The notes below the pieces were generated by a model. It was not told the DNA's origin. It worked only from the letters and a program-made list of their open reading frames with translations, and ran no database searches. From NCBI GenBank assembly GCA_020226215.1, contig CM035230.1, positions 2,999,501-3,063,500 of the forward strand: a stretch of 64,000 bases of DNA, read 5' to 3'. Position 1 is the first letter of the stretch. Each line of letters starts with the position of its first letter. Shown here in pieces: positions 11,402-21,319 of this stretch. A program made the position numbers and the translations under genes. This stretch comes from Sindora glabra (lineage: Eukaryota > Streptophyta > Magnoliopsida > Fabales > Fabaceae).

Positions 11402-14338
11402 TGTCATATCCCAAAATTTAAGCTTCATAAATTTCAATATTTATGAATAATTATTTATTATTCGATCAAATTTAGGTTTTAAATTTATGGTCCAAATTAA
11501 AAGTTTTTAAAAAATTGAAAAATGATATTTATGGGGATTATTTATTTTTATGATCAGTATTGGTGTAAGAATAAATTAAAAACATTTTATAAGAAATTCC
11601 TCATAAGTTAAGGATAATTTTAATATTTTACATACAAGAAATTTCTCATAAGATGAAAATGATCTTAGTAATTATAAAATAATTTATTTGTATTTAATAA
11701 ATTGATTTTGGAAGGTTGAGATAAAAAAATGAAAAATGAGATAAGTTTAGATTGAGTGAGAAATATGGAATCATATCTTATAATTTTTAACTTTTTGTAT
11801 ATTATTATTTTTAAGATAGTAGCCCCATTTTTTTTTTTTTTGGTTATATGCCCCTTACTCATTTTTTTTTTGGATTCCTCCCCCTCTTTCTTTACACACC
11901 ACCCTTGTCTCTCTCATACTTATCTTTTTCTTGTGTCTTGTCTTAGTTTAGTAGTTGTAGCCTCTTTCCTATCACCACTCTCTCTCACACTTTCCCTTTC
12001 TTCTTATCTTTTTTTCCCCTCTTATTTCTTCTTGGTCGTTGCTACTCCTCCTTATCTAGCCACATGATCACTGCTACAAGGTGCCTTTGTTATGGTGGGT
12101 GAACATGTGAGGAGCCACCAAATGCCTATAATGAATGTAGTTGGATGGTTCCATTTTAAAGCACACATGTTAGCTACTATAGTTATTGTTATTTCTTCCA
12201 TCTCTAGCGTAAGGAGCGTCATTTCCAACATGAAGGCTGTCATCTCTAGTTGCCACCTCCATATATATGTGCGGACCCACGTCTAGTGGCTGTAACTTAG
12301 TAAGGTGAAGGAAAGGAAAACTAAACCATGGAATGGTAGATTTTCCCTATCTACAGAGCAACCAACATATACTATGAGCTTAAGCCATGTACTAAATGGG
12401 CATGTTTATGTGTTGGGTGGTAATTATAACATAGCAATAGCTATGATTCCCATGTTTGGATGCGTAAAAGGAAGATAAGAACAAACCACTTTAAGCTTTT
12501 GCAATGAATGTGTCCCACCAGGTGAGTATATATCTCACTACTAAACTTTTATCTAAATAAAATATAATTTAATTATTGTGAATTATATTCTTTTCACTAA
12601 TAGTACTAAATCTATATTCATATATGTATAAATTTATTTTTATGTGTATGTTAATGGATCAAAGTGCATAGTTAAAGCATGATGAGATTATTAATGATTA
12701 CAAAATATTTACAGTTGAACTCTATCATTGGTATACTAGAAATCATGGTGTGAAGTTTGATTTGAGAGTTAAGCTATCATATATATCATTTGCAAATTTG
12801 GCCATGGATGGCATTGGAATTTATGAACTGTGCTATAGCAATGATCTTGAAAGTTATGAACAGTAATGGAATTATGATGTTAAAGTCGGATGGTAAATTC
12901 TTGGCAAACAATTATGAAAGATAAGAGATTGATCTAAGAGTCGAATGTAGAGGTGTACATGGGCCGGGTCGAGTGGGTTTCGGGCCAAGTCAAATAGGAT
13001 AAATAGTAAAAAATTATGGTCCAAGCCCGGCCCGGCTTGATTATTAATATGTATGACCCAAAGCCCGGCTCAATTACCCTATTACTTTAATTTTTTTATT
13101 TTTTAAGTAAAAAAATTATTTTTAATATAAAAATATACATTTAAAAAGATAATATGATACTTAAATATGCAAAATATTTAATTATATTAAATTAATTTTT
13201 TATATTAAAAATAATAAGATATAATTATTTTTTAATATATAATTATATTATAAAAAATAAATTAATATAATCAGGCCGGGCTGGGCTAAGTCAGGCTTTT
13301 TTATTAAGGCCTGAGCTTGGCCCGATGCCATATAAAAAATGCCTAACTGGCTTATTGGGCTAAAAAAATAAACTTAAACCCTATATTTTTTCGGGTCAAC
13401 CCTAATGGGCCAGGCGAGTTGCCCAGCCCATGCACATCTCTAGTCAAATGGGAAAATTTTCAACAAATAATTAAGAAATCATATAATGGCCTTGAAATTA
13501 GGTAATGGTTACATGCCTAGCTATGGTAATTATTACATGATGTTTTATGACATTAGAGTTTCTGCTTATGTTTAAATATCATTGTTTGATATGATTGCAA
13601 AGATTTGATGTGCTTGTGATGATCTGTTTCTAATTAAGCCTTAATGACTATTTGTATGTGAGATACCTACTCAAAATAAGTAGTATATGATATTGAGATC
13701 TAATGGAAAATTAAGGCTCCTATGATTGTGTTATAGGAAATAAAGTTAAGTCTTGTGTAGGTGAACTCTCATTTTAGAACTTGGTTTCGTATATGTTAGA
13801 GAATTTGAGAAATGGATTTGCTATTACTTTTAATTTGATATATAATTGATTTATAATTTTAATATATAAAATTGATCACCTATAAGATAGTGGTAGTTAT
13901 ATGTTCACTGAGTTTTTATAACTCATTTTGTTAATATTCAATGTTTTCAAGTTAAACAAGCATGTTTAAACTTGTTGTATCCATGGAGAATCAAGACCAC
14001 CTAAGTTTGGAAGATTTGATAGTTAGGAATAGAAATTTGTTAATTTATGAGGTTTTAATTTGTTGAACGTGTATACATGAGTTTTTATATTATTATGCAA
14101 ATGTTAATTGTTATTCTATCAGAGTTTAAAATAAGTATCATATTATAGGATGTGTGGCCCTCGGAAGTGTCCAAAAATAAGGAAGGTTTTGTCTATTTTT
14201 CTGTAAAAAATTTAAAGAAAATTTTACATCCCTCCCAGAATTTGGAAACTCCCATTAGATAGAAAGTATGAAAATTTTTAAAGCTTGCAAAAACCAATAA
14301 TGGGATCTACGCCATCATGATCAGGCTATGCTGTGACA
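11402..14338 (+). repeat. Family A giant solo LTR, copy A2
   Basis: The 2937-bp unit begins TGTCATATCCC and ends GCTGTGACA (inverted TGTCA/TGACA). It is flanked by a perfect 5-bp duplication AGTTA at 11397-11401 and 14339-14343. It is shorter than A1 because of internal deletions (about 2.4 kb without its nested MITE). Open frames in it near 11.76-12.29 kb are not supported as genes. It interrupts G1 gag 480 bp after A1. Confidence 0.85.
12948..13442. mobile_element. hAT-type MITE nested in A2
   Basis: The 495-bp element has terminal inverted repeats TAGAGGTGTACATGGGC and, at the other end, GCCCATGCACATCTCTA. The 8-bp duplication is GTCGAATG (12940-12947) and GTCAAATG (13443-13450), with one mismatch. 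The inside is AT-rich with GGGCCGGG-like blocks near both ends and no transposase. Family A copy A3 has the uninterrupted site near 34.85 kb (GATCTAAGAGTTAAATGGGA), which confirms an insertion. The 8-bp duplication fits hAT; superfamily assignment is otherwise inference. Confidence 0.85.
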
Positions 14339-14660
14339 AGTTACAACATTATTGAACTATAGAAGAGATGGTATATTTAGTTATGAAAGTGGTAAGGCAA
14401 CTCAAAACGAGGAGCTTATCCAAATATAGCTCACAGTCAACCTTTCCATGGAAGTCTTGGGACAAAAAGAGTGACAAAAGATAAGAAAAAGGAATAAGTT
14501 CAAATATAATTTCTCCTTAAAATAAAAAAAAAGAGTTTTCTAAAAGGAAAAAACAAAGTTAAAGAGAATAAAAAATAATTTAACATTAAAAGTTTCAAAT
14601 GCTTAGGAAGAAGATATATTGCTAGTAGTTATATAAACAAAAAGCTTATAGTGATCAAAG
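14339..14660 (+). pseudogene. G1 gag, third segment with dead zinc knuckle
   Basis: After A2 the frame resumes with an HIMELEEMVHLVMKV-like stretch, followed by RQLKTRSLSKYSSQ and a Lys-rich linker. Near 14590 the zinc-knuckle site reads SFKCLGRRYIASSY. The pattern expected is CFKCLGRGHIASQC, so the first Cys, the His and the last Cys are all changed and zinc binding should be lost. Confidence 0.65.
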
Positions 14661-14722
14661 ATAAGAGGCAATAGGATTTTATAAGTGAAAAAGAATAAGC
14701 TACTTCATCCATTGAAGATAGC

Positions 14723-15197
14723 ATGAATAGTGAGGATCCTTTTGATGAAGGTGCATTGATGAATAGAAGAACCTTAAATGTGCAAATCAAGAAAGAGAGT
14801 AAGGATCAAAGAAAAATTATTTTCCATACAAGGTGTAAAATCCAAAGGAATGCTTGCCAAGTTATCATTGATAGTGAAAGTTATGCTAATATATCTAGCA
14901 TTACCTTGGTAGAAAAGTTAAATTTACCCACTTTATGACATCCTACCTCTTACAAGCAACAATAGTTGAATGAAATTAAGGGGGTTGGAAATAAATAAAA
15001 AAATACTAGCTTCTGTCTTTATTAGGAAGTACCATGATAAGATTCTTTATAATATGGTTCCCATGTATGCTTGCAATATTTTGCTTAGGAGACATTGGCA
15101 ATTTTATAGACAAGTTACTCAAAATGGTGTTCTCAATAAATACAAGCTTGTCAAAGATGGAAGGAAGTTTTCTCTTAGGCCTTTAACTCCAAAATAA
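14723..15197 (+). pseudogene. G1 aspartic protease
   Basis: The frame starts MNSEDPFDEGALM and reads CQVIIDSESYANISS at the active site. The expected Asp-Ser-Gly reads Asp-Ser-Glu, so the copy should be inactive. A frameshift near 14938 separates this from VEKLNLPTL onward; downstream protease pieces (EINKKILASVF, DKILYNMVPMYACNILLRR) lie in 14970-15197, ending FSLRPLTPK. In an intact element this enzyme would cut the Gag-Pol polyprotein. Confidence 0.75.
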
Positions 15198-15592
15198 GTT
15201 TATAAAAATCAAATGATAATGCCAAAAAATAGACAATAGGAAGAAAAAGAGAAAAAGGGAGAAAAATAAAAAGAACATGAGTGTGAGTGAAAAATGAATG
15301 AGAAAACATGAGAGATAAGAATTATCAAAACATGGAAAAGAAAAGTTAAGTTTCTTTGCTAAGGATAATAGTGTGAAGAGTTCTTATTAAACCTAATATT
15401 CCTATCATGTATAAGGAAGTCTATGTAAATACTAATCAAAACAACCTTGTTTTTCCTTATTCTATTAAATTTGAGGATGTATTCCTAAAGAAGGCTCTAA
15501 AGGAGTTACCACCTAAGAGGGGTATGAGCATTAAATTGACTTCATTTTAAGAGCTTTTATAGTAAATTATCCTATATTTGAGACTAACTTAG

Positions 15593-16310
15593 ATAAAAAA
15601 AATAAAAGAAATTCAAAGGCAAATAGAGGATTTCATGCAAAAAGGATACATAAGGGAAAGCATAAAACCATGTGCAGTGCAGGTCCTGATGTTGCCAAAA
15701 AAGGATAAAACTAGGAGAATGTATGATAATTACTAGCCAATCAATAAAATCACTATAAAGTATAAATATCATATCCCTAGACTTGATAATATGCTTGATG
15801 AATTACATGGGTTTTATGTTTTTTTGAAAATTGATTTAAAATAAAGGTATTATCAAATAAGGATAAAAAAAGGTGATAAATAGAGAACTACTCTTAAAAC
15901 ATAACATAGTTTATATGAATGGCTTGTAATGCCTTTCAATTTCTCTAATGCACTGAGCAACTTTATAAGGTTAATGAACCATGTTTTGTACCCTTTCATT
16001 GGAAAATTTATGGTTGTTTATTTTAATGACATCCTTATATATATCAAGAGTGTATATGAGCATGTTTTGCATTTAAAATGTGTTTTACAAGTTTTAAAAG
16101 ATGAAAAATTGAATGCAAACATGAAAAAATATTTATTTTATTTGGATAAAATTGTGTTTTTATGTTATGTTATTAGTAACATAGGAATTAAGATAAATCA
16201 AGAAAAAGTGAAAGCAATTAGGGAGTGGCCCACCCTTAAAAGTGTAAGTGAGGTGAAAAGGTTTCATGGGTTGGCTAGCTTTTATATGAAATTTGTGAAA
16301 GGCTTTAGTA
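15593..16310 (+). pseudogene. G1 reverse transcriptase
   Basis: Motifs follow the canonical order. Near 15.6-15.8 kb are FMQKGYIRESIKPCAVQVL, LPKKDKTRRM and NMLDELHGFYVF; near 15.85 kb YYQIRIKKGDK. From 15929 a frame of 269 codons reads MPFNFSNALSNFIRLMNHVL, VVYFNDILIY, LQVLKDEKLNANMKK and KAIREWPTLKSVSEVKRF. The catalytic YxDD reads YFND. Several stops lie upstream. G1 is the only copy here with RT before RNase H and integrase, as in normal Ty3/gypsy pol. Confidence 0.85.
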
Positions 16311-16740
16311 CTATTGCTTCCCCTTTGAAGGAGTTATTTAAAAAGAATGTTGAGTTTTATTGGAGTAGAAAGGAAAGGAGTATATTTAACTTGTTGAATG
16401 ATAGACTGAGTTCAACCCCTTTACTTGCTCTTTTTAATCTTATTAAAACATTTGAAATTGAATATTGCGTCTTTAGGGTGGGTATTGGAGTTATTCTAAT
16501 TCAAGAAAAGAAGCTTATTGCTTACTTTAGTGAGAAGGTAAGTGGAGTGGCTCTTAACTATACTACCTATGACAAAGAGCTTTACGCTTTGGTTCATGCT
16601 TTGGAGACTTGGCAACACTATTTGTCACTAGAAAACTTTGTGATTCACATGGATCATGAGTGCTTGAAACACTTAAGAAGCCAAGGAAAGCTAAATAGGA
16701 GGTATGAATTTATTGAAACATTCCTATATGTCATATAATA
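16311..16740 (+). pseudogene. G1 RNase H domain
   Basis: It continues the RT frame: SPLKELFKKNVEFYWSRKE, LLALFNLIKTFEIEYCVF, LIAYFSEKVSGVALNYTTYD, KELYALVHALETWQHYL and HMDHECLKHLRSQGKLNRR. The first catalytic Asp, expected in ECDASGLG, is replaced (EYCVFRVG). The frame ends at 16738 after FIETFLYVI. The C-terminal piece LKHLxxQGKLNRRxxxFIETF is the part kept in the rearranged N copies. Confidence 0.85.
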
Positions 16741-16782
16741 TAAGCAAGTAAATATAATGTAATTGTTGATACATTATTAAGA

Positions 16783-18032
16783 ATGTATCTTCTTATTAAA
16801 AATTTGTATGGGAATGATCTTGATTTTGCCACTATTTTTGAAGCTTGTGAAAAGAAATTCCTTAAGAAATTTTATAGGCATGAAGGTTTTTTGTTTAAAG
16901 AGAATAAATTGCATGTGCCTAGAGAATCTCTTAGGGAATCACTTGTGAGAGAGGCCCATGGTAGAGGTTTTCTAGGGCATTTTAGGATTAAGAAAACTAT
17001 AGATATATTGAATGAGCATTTCTTTTAGTTTAGCATGAAACATGATACAAAAAAAAATGTTATGCTAGTTGTATTACATGTGAAGAGGTTAAATCTAGAG
17101 TTTTGCCTCATTGTCTTTATACTCCACTTCCTATTCCTAAGGAATCTTAAACTGATATTTTTATGGATTTTAGGCTAGATTTACAAAGCATAAAGAATGG
17201 AAAGGAATCTATGTTTGTTATTGTTGATAGGTTTTCAAAGATGGCCTATTATATATTTTATCACAAGATGGATGATGCAATGAACATAGTAAGCCTTTTC
17301 CTTAAAGAAATTGTGAGACTGCATAAAATGCCAAGGAGCATTGTATTGGATAAAGATACTAATTTTTTAAGCTGCTTTTGAAAGGTTTTATAGGCTAAGT
17401 TAGGGATAAAGTTGCTCTGTTCAACAACCTATCATCCTCATACCAATGGACAAAATGAGATAATAAATAGAATGTTAGGTACTTTATTATAATCCTTCAT
17501 TCAAAAGAACTTAAAGAGTTAGGAGAAATACTTGTTTCATGTTAAGTTTGCATACAATAGAAGTGGTCATACCACTACTAAGTTTGCCCTTTTTGAAATT
17601 ATCTATGACTTTAATCCTTGAACTCCTTTAGATTTGATGCTTTTACTTATTAATAAGAGGTCAAGTTTAGATGGGTAGAAGAAAGCAGATATGATTCACA
17701 AGTTACATGAGAAAGTTAAATTGAATATTGAGAAAAATATAAAACAATATGCCAAAAAAGCTAACAAAGGGTAGAAAAAGGTCATATTTGAACTAAGAGT
17801 TTAAGTATGGATCCATATAAAGAGGGAAAGATTTCTAACTCAAAGAAAAAAGCAATTTGCATCTAAAAGTAGATGGTCCTTTCCAAATGGTAGAGAAAAT
17901 CAATGAAAATGTTTATAAATTAGATTTACTAGGAAAAAATAATGTTATTTCCTCTTTTAATATTGTTAACCTTTCTCCTTTTAATATAGGATTTGAAAAT
18001 TCAAGGATAAATCCTTTCAAAGAAAAAAGAGA
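16783..18032 (+). pseudogene. G1 integrase, broken
   Basis: The zinc-binding domain (16783-17028) reads EACEKKFLKKFYRHEGFLF, VREAHGRGFLGHF and, after stops, CYASCITCEE, so the HHCC pattern is largely visible. The core follows at about 17160-17480: MDFRLDL, VDRFSKMAYYI, VLDKDTNF and HTNGQNEIINRM, covering a DDE-type catalytic set. The C-terminal part (17600-18032) reads LKVDGPFQMVEKINENVYKL, FNIVNLSPFNI and RINPFKEKRDDM. Stops at 17028, 17381 and elsewhere break it. No chromodomain is visible. A purine-rich tract AAAGAAAAAAGAGA precedes the 3' LTR. Confidence 0.8.
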
Positions 18033-18362
18033 TGATATGAATTCCAAAAGTAAAGAACAACTTTTGGATAATTGAGAATTGGTTGAGTGCCTTTTTGTGA
18101 GAGTACATTCTCTATTGAATTCTTAAATAAATTTATGACTTATTAAAGGGATTTACCCTTTAGGATATTAATTTTCACTAATCAAGGATTCATCCTTATG
18201 GCATGTTTCTTTTTTACTTATCAAAGGATTTACATTCTTTGTAGTTTGTTCATTATCATTTACTACTCACATTCTTCCTTTTTTAAAGTGTGGTGTGATT
18301 ATCCTTTTATTTTCATTTTTGAATTCATTGAATTTTGGGACGATCCATTAAAACTCACATCA
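18033..18362 (+). repeat. G1 3' LTR
   Basis: It begins TGATATGAATTCC right after a purine tract and ends ACTCACATCA, pairing with 5499-5815. The two differ at many bases, so the insertion is old. Sequence after 18362 is minus-strand N1 RT, which continues the N1 piece left of 5499. Confidence 0.75.
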
Positions 18363-19692
18363 TTAAGTAGAACATAATTCAATAAGCTAATAAAAATACT
18401 TAGTGCATTAACAAATCAAGTAGCAAAGACAACCATTATTATAAACCATGCTTTGCTTTGAAACTATTTTTTCTTTTCCACATCTTTTCTTAAGCATATT
18501 TGATGATATCCCCTTTTCAAACCGTGCTTAGAAGACACATAAAGGTTATTCAACATATTAAGCACAATGTTAAGAATTTATTTATTCTTAAAATGATTTA
18601 TCAAAATACATCTATAAGCTTTTCTAACAAACAATTCCCTTAGATAACTTTTAGACATACGCAACATATTAGTCCTACATAAGAATTTATCACGATCAAA
18701 AAATTTTCAAAAAATCATTTCTTCACAAATATCAACATTTGAAGCACATTCAACATGTAGAGGGATTTCAAGATCATGTAAAGGGGTAGCTAAACCATAG
18801 TCGTTCACATACAAATTCTCAATATTCTCACAACTCAACAATTTTGTATGCAAAGGATCATTATTATGCTTGAAATTCAACAATTTATTCTGCAGGATAG
18901 AAATGAGAGTATACCTTCAAAGCAAAGCATCATCCACCATATTACCTTTACTTTATTTACATTGGATGAGACATTAATAAATTTCAAGGAATTCCACCAA
19001 CTTAAAATGCTTCTTGTTCAATTTTTCTTGACTCTTCATTTGCTTCAAAGAATCAAAAGCATTTAGAAAAATAAATTTAGAGTTGTTAATATTTTCATAA
19101 GCTTTCTTGTTTAAGACAACTAGCCTAGAATCATAAAAAAAAAACTCTTTATCCCATTTTTTTCTAATCACTCTCAAAATTTCTTTTTCTTGCTTTTCTT
19201 TCAAAAATGATTTTCCTTCTTTTTCTATAGATTCACTCTCTTTTTCTCTTAGCTCAATTTTTCTCTCACTCTTTTCTACTCTCTTTTCCTTTCAATTCTT
19301 TTCTTTCTATATTTTCTTATCTTCTTTTCTCTTTTTCTTTTCTTCTTACTCCTCTCTTTTCTTTTATATTCTCAAGTGATCCTCATAAAACTAAGACAAA
19401 TTTGGGTAGCAATACCAAAAGTGGTAGCAAATAAGTTTACACTAACAAAATGTAAATTGAAAAACAAAACCAAATGGTGCAATTGACTAGAACTAACTTG
19501 TACAATTATTAATACAAATTTAAATAGAAATTAATGAAGAAACTAAAAAAAACATGAATAATAATACAAATATGAAATAAACACAGAGAAACCAAAATCC
19601 AAAATAGAAATAGCAATAAAACAAAAGCAGAATTAAAATATGAAGATTTGAATACTTTACTTTGATACGAAATGATAAGAAATTGGAAGCAT
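18363..19692 (-). pseudogene. N1 internal 5' part with rearranged pol
   Basis: Read from 19692 downward: a short leader remnant and a Lys/Glu-rich linker; then a protease-side linker fused to the RNase H end at 18974-19204 (KAYENINNSKFIFLNAF directly followed by LKQMKSQEKLNKKHFKLVEF); then the RNase H-integrase spacer (ENIENLYVNDYGLA, near 18.8 kb); then the integrase zinc domain (ICEEMIF, ELFVRKAYRCILINHF); then RT (NNLYVSSKHGLKRGYHQI, and SIFISLLNYVLL near 18.37 kb). RT therefore lies after the integrase zinc domain, reversing the usual order. Gag and the protease core are deleted. The element continues at 5498. Confidence 0.75.
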
Positions 19693-19700
19693 TGATACCA
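19693..19700 (-). promoter_or_regulatory. N1 primer-binding site
   Basis: On the minus strand the sequence after the LTR reads TTTGGTATCAA, the initiator methionine tRNA type site, two bases inside the LTR edge at 19703. Confidence 0.65.
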
Positions 19701-19702
19701 AA

Positions 19703-20390
19703 TGATCTGAATCTATAGTGGATCATCCTAAAGTTCAACAAATATAAAAATGAAAATAAAAGGATAGTCATGCCACACTCTAGAAGAGAAAGAAAGGGAG
19801 TAATAAGTAATAAAAAATACATCACAAAGGATGAAAATCTTTTGATTAGTGTAAAAGATTCACATCACTAAAATGAATCCTTAATTAGTAAATATCAATC
19901 ACTCAAAGGTCAAATCTCTTTAATAACTCACAAGTTCATTCAAGAACTCAAGAAAGAATACATTCTCACAAAACGCAACCAACCAGTTCTCTATTGTCTA
20001 AAAACTCTCCAAAACTTCCTTGTCAATAAGGAACATGCTTCTTATATAACTTTCTAAAACCCTAATTGAAATTGGCTCAAATGATATAAATAGGCCCAAA
20101 AATAACACACTTGCTTAAACCTAATAAAAGGGCCTCTAAATGACTCTAAGTAACATGGTAACTAATTCAAGGTAAAATAATATATGTTTTAAACTAAAAT
20201 GGGTCTGAACACGTTCATCCTAAACTAAATCCCAAAAGTACTCTAATACACAAAATAACACAAATTAGAGTTTAAAATAGCTAAACGATCAAATAAGCCT
20301 TAACATCTATAAGCTCCAAGTTTGCTCCTTGAAACACAATCTTAATTCTCTTAGATAGCTCTTTATGATGCCTCCCTTAAGATCACATCA
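19703..20390 (-). repeat. N1 5' LTR
   Basis: This 688-bp unit, read on the minus strand, begins TGATGTGATCTTAAGGGAGG at 20390 and ends near CAGATCA at 19703. It is homologous to 3592-4310 throughout, including GGTTTTAGAAAGTTATATAAG near 20043. A primer-binding site follows. It lies head-to-head with the N2 5' LTR, which starts 90 bp to the right. Confidence 0.8.
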
Positions 20391-20479
20391 TTTACCCTTA
20401 TATCTTCCTTGCATGCAAAATTATTGCATTTTGAATACATGAAGGATTTGCATGTAAGTGACCATGACTTATTTTCAAG
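20391..20479. other. Short spacer between divergent LTRs
   Basis: These 89 bp separate two LTRs that point away from each other. The sequence has no recognisable motif and could be target DNA or truncated pol 3' end. Confidence 0.4.
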
Positions 20480-21319
20480 TGATATGATTCCAAGAGGAGT
20501 CAATCACAAGGAAATGAGCTTGGAGGAAAGCTCGATCAAGTGCATTAAAGTTGTGTCATATCATTATTAAGTTAGAGCCATATCACTTTAGGTCACATCA
20601 TTACCAAGTTGGCAACACATTACTACCATATCATCAAGAAGACGATGCCACATTAGTGACATATCAACCATAATCCAAATTGGCACCACTTCAACCCATT
20701 TTACCATTATTTGAAGTTTTGGGCTTTAATTTAGAATTTTAGACTCTAATTTTTATTATTTTATGTATCAGGTCATTTTAAAGTATTTTAAACTTTAATT
20801 TAGGATGAATGTGTTTAGGCCTATTTTTGTTTTAAACACTTACTATTTTTACTTTGACTCATTTAACATGTTACTTCAAGGCCTTTTTATTGGGTTTAAA
20901 TTAGTATGTTAGTTTTATATCTATTAATATCATTTGAGCCTCTTTCAATTGAAGTTTAGAAAATGATATAAAGAAGCTTGTTTCTTATAGAAAATTCAAA
21001 TTTTAAAGCTCTTAAAGAATTGAAAAATAAAATTAGTTAAGTGTCTTTCTTTATAAGAGTGTATTCTCTCTTGAATTATTGAATAAACTTGTGACTTATT
21101 AAAGGGATTTACCCTTTATGTTCTTAAACTTCACTAATTAAGAATTCTCCCTTCTGGCATATTTCTGTTCAGTAGTTAAAGGAGTTTTCATCCTTTATGG
21201 CATATTTGTCATTACTTGTCACTCCCATTCATCCTCTTTTGAAGCATGGCATGAATATCCTTTTGATTTTCAATTTGATTTACTGAATTTCAGGATGATC
21301 CATCATTAGATTCATACCA
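20480..21319 (+). repeat. N2 5' LTR
   Basis: It begins TGATATGATTCCAAGAGG and ends TTCATACCA before a degraded primer site (TTTGTTATTACC), about 840 bp. The U3 part is longer than at 3592 (TCAATCACAAGGAAATGAGC, then several CATATCA/CACATCA pieces), matching 44077-44250. A TATA-like GATATAAAG lies near 20955. A second LTR-end-like block (TTTCACATCATTTG) follows at 21341-21352. Confidence 0.75.

Noticed and set aside
11756..12286. Overlapping frames on both strands in A2
   Set aside because: Hydrophobic, T-rich translation of LTR sequence; not conserved in the other family A copies.
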